Shown one piece after another: positions 5,692 through 6,601 of a stretch of 6,601 nucleotides of DNA. The stretch comes from Gammaproteobacteria bacterium. Its GTDB lineage: Bacteria; Pseudomonadota; Gammaproteobacteria; SMWH01. Made by a program: the position numbers and the translations under genes. Where the stretch lies: assembly GCA_004357005.1 (NCBI GenBank), contig SMWH01000083.1:1-6601 (forward strand). The letters run 5' to 3'. The notes beneath the pieces were generated by a model, which saw nothing but the letters and a program-made list of their open reading frames with translations, made no database searches and was not told where the DNA came from. How positions within the stretch are numbered: position 1 is the first letter of the stretch; the number at the start of each line of letters is the position of its first letter.

Positions 5692-6601
5692 AACGTCTCG
5701 CCGCGACGTGCGTGCTGGGCCTCGCACTGAACGCATGCCAGCCGGACGTGACCGAAGAGCCCGTGCTTTCCTTCGCGGATCGCGCGGTGTTCACGACGCC
5801 CCTGCAGACCGAACCCCCCGGCTCCGTCGTGATCGTTCTGGTGGACGCTCTGCGCGCTGACTGGCTGGGAAGCTACGGGTCGCAGCGTGGACTCACCCCG
5901 GAACTGGACAGGCTGGCGCAACGGTCCTTTGTCTTCGAAAACGCCTGGGCAACATCATCGTGGACCCGCGCCAGCATCGGATCGTTATTCACCTCGCGCT
6001 ATCCGTCGTCTCATACCGCGCTTACCCGGGATGACGCCCTGCCCGACCGCAACATCACACTGGCAGAGGCGCTTGAAACCTCTGGGCGTTTCTGGAGCTT
6101 TGGTGTGACCACCAATCCAAACGCAGGCAACGCGGTGGGATTTGATCAGGGCTTTGATCATTTCGGGCGCCCGGACCCCGGGACCGCGCGCGGCTATGCG
6201 CACGACGCCATCCGGCTCATCCCCGCTGAAGCCGTCACGGCTTACGCGCTGGAACTGTTCGATCAACAACCCGATGGTGATACGCAGGTCTTTGGCTTTG
6301 TTCACTTCATTGATCCGCACGATCCCTACCTGCCACATCCCGAACTGACCGGCGACCCGGAACGCACTGAGGGCATCGATGGTTCCCGTCAGGCTCTGGA
6401 CGATTTGAGAAAACTCGGGCGCGATGGCGCAACATCGGACACTATCGCCAGACTGAAACGTCTGTACGACGGCGAGGTGCGATACACGGACCAGTGGATC
6501 GGGGAACTGATTCGCGGGTTTGAAACACGCGGTGTGTTTGATGACATGCTGCTCATCGTCACTGCCGATCACGGGGAATCTTTTTTTGAACATGGGAAGC
6601 G
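5688..6601 (+). CDS. Sulfatase-fold (alkaline phosphatase superfamily) lipoprotein, Thr at nucleophile position; C-terminus cut by window edge
   Basis: The ATG shares ATGA (5688-5691) with the preceding stop, and GGGG at 5677-5680 can serve as ribosome site, so translation is likely coupled. Residues 1-17 form a lipoprotein signal with lipobox LNAC (Cys17) followed by Gln, predicting outer-membrane anchoring. Superfamily motifs are in order: VIVLVDALRADWLGSYG (48-64, metal Asp53), SWTRASIGSLFTSRYPSSH (91-109), FVHFIDPHDPY (204-214) and TADHGE (292-297, metal Asp294, His295). Gapless alignment of SLFTSRYP to the usual SLLTGRYP places Thr93 at the position of the formylglycine Cys/Ser; the C/S-x-P-x-R signature is absent. 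Canonical formylglycine chemistry is therefore unlikely, and a Thr-based phospho- or sulfo-transferase/hydrolase is an alternative. 304 complete codons are visible; typical members run to about 450-550 residues. The substrate is unknown; the neighbouring sulfotransferase makes a sulfated or related ester an attractive guess. Confidence 0.9.
   Translation, partial: MKRLAATCVLGLALNACQPDVTEEPVLSFADRAVFTTPLQTEPPGSVVIVLVDALRADWLGSYGSQRGLTPELDRLAQRSFVFENAWATSSWTRASIGSLFTSRYPSSHTALTRDDALPDRNITLAEALETSGRFWSFGVTTNPNAGNAVGFDQGFDHFGRPDPGTARGYAHDAIRLIPAEAVTAYALELFDQQPDGDTQVFGFVHFIDPHDPYLPHPELTGDPERTEGIDGSRQALDDLRKLGRDGATSDTIARLKRLYDGEVRYTDQWIGELIRGFETRGVFDDMLLIVTADHGESFFEHGK

Noticed and set aside
5960..5972. 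Reading S90-S91-W92-T93-R94 as a serine-type S-x-P-x-R sulfatase signature
   Set aside because: It aligns Arg94 but has Trp at the Pro position and shifts the downstream SLFTSRYP out of register by three residues; the gapless alignment puts Thr93 at the nucleophile position.
5985..6593. A 202-codon minus-strand frame opposite the sulfatase-like gene
   Set aside because: It covers the complement of conserved superfamily motifs, so selection is on the plus strand.

Overview
The window looks like a chromosomal segment of a GC-rich Gram-negative bacterium, most likely a marine or environmental gammaproteobacterium. This placement is inferred from family content (outer-membrane lipoprotein signal, TPR-sulfotransferase, CRTAC1-like VCBS protein, bacterial lipase maturation factor); there is no rRNA or marker gene to prove it. 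Five protein genes fill almost the whole window and two are cut by its edges. I saw no tRNA, rRNA, CRISPR array, insertion sequence or phage gene, and no intergenic gap exceeds about 100 bases.

Left part, minus strand: positions 1-1720 encode one long open frame of 573 visible residues that runs off the left edge. It is an N-terminal DCC/DUF393 thiol-oxidoreductase-like domain (CxxC) fused to a multi-spanning lipase maturation factor (LMF1-like) protein. Upstream of it, a strong rho-independent terminator (1774-1801) closes the preceding minus-strand gene, which encodes a 120-residue exported protein of unknown function (1822-2184). Before that, also on the minus strand and 76 bases away, is a TPR-containing sulfotransferase (2261-3742). 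The sulfotransferase and the small exported protein may be one transcription unit ending at that terminator.

Right part, plus strand: diverging from the sulfotransferase with only about 14 bases between the chosen starts is a secreted CRTAC1-like protein with six FG-GAP/VCBS calcium-binding loops and a C-terminal ASPIC/UnbV domain (3757-5691). Its stop overlaps the start of a sulfatase-fold lipoprotein (ATGA, 5688-5691), which runs off the right edge. The two are almost certainly co-transcribed and translationally coupled.

Taken together, a PAPS-dependent sulfotransferase sits back to back with an exported calcium-binding adhesion-type protein and a lipid-anchored alkaline-phosphatase-superfamily enzyme. 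A joint role in making and modifying an exported or surface polymer or protein is an inference from neighbourhood. The most interesting points are the oxidoreductase-LMF fusion, the sulfatase-like enzyme that has Thr where a formylglycine Cys/Ser is expected, a cysteine-bearing insert splitting the VCBS propeller, and the extremely tight divergent junction.
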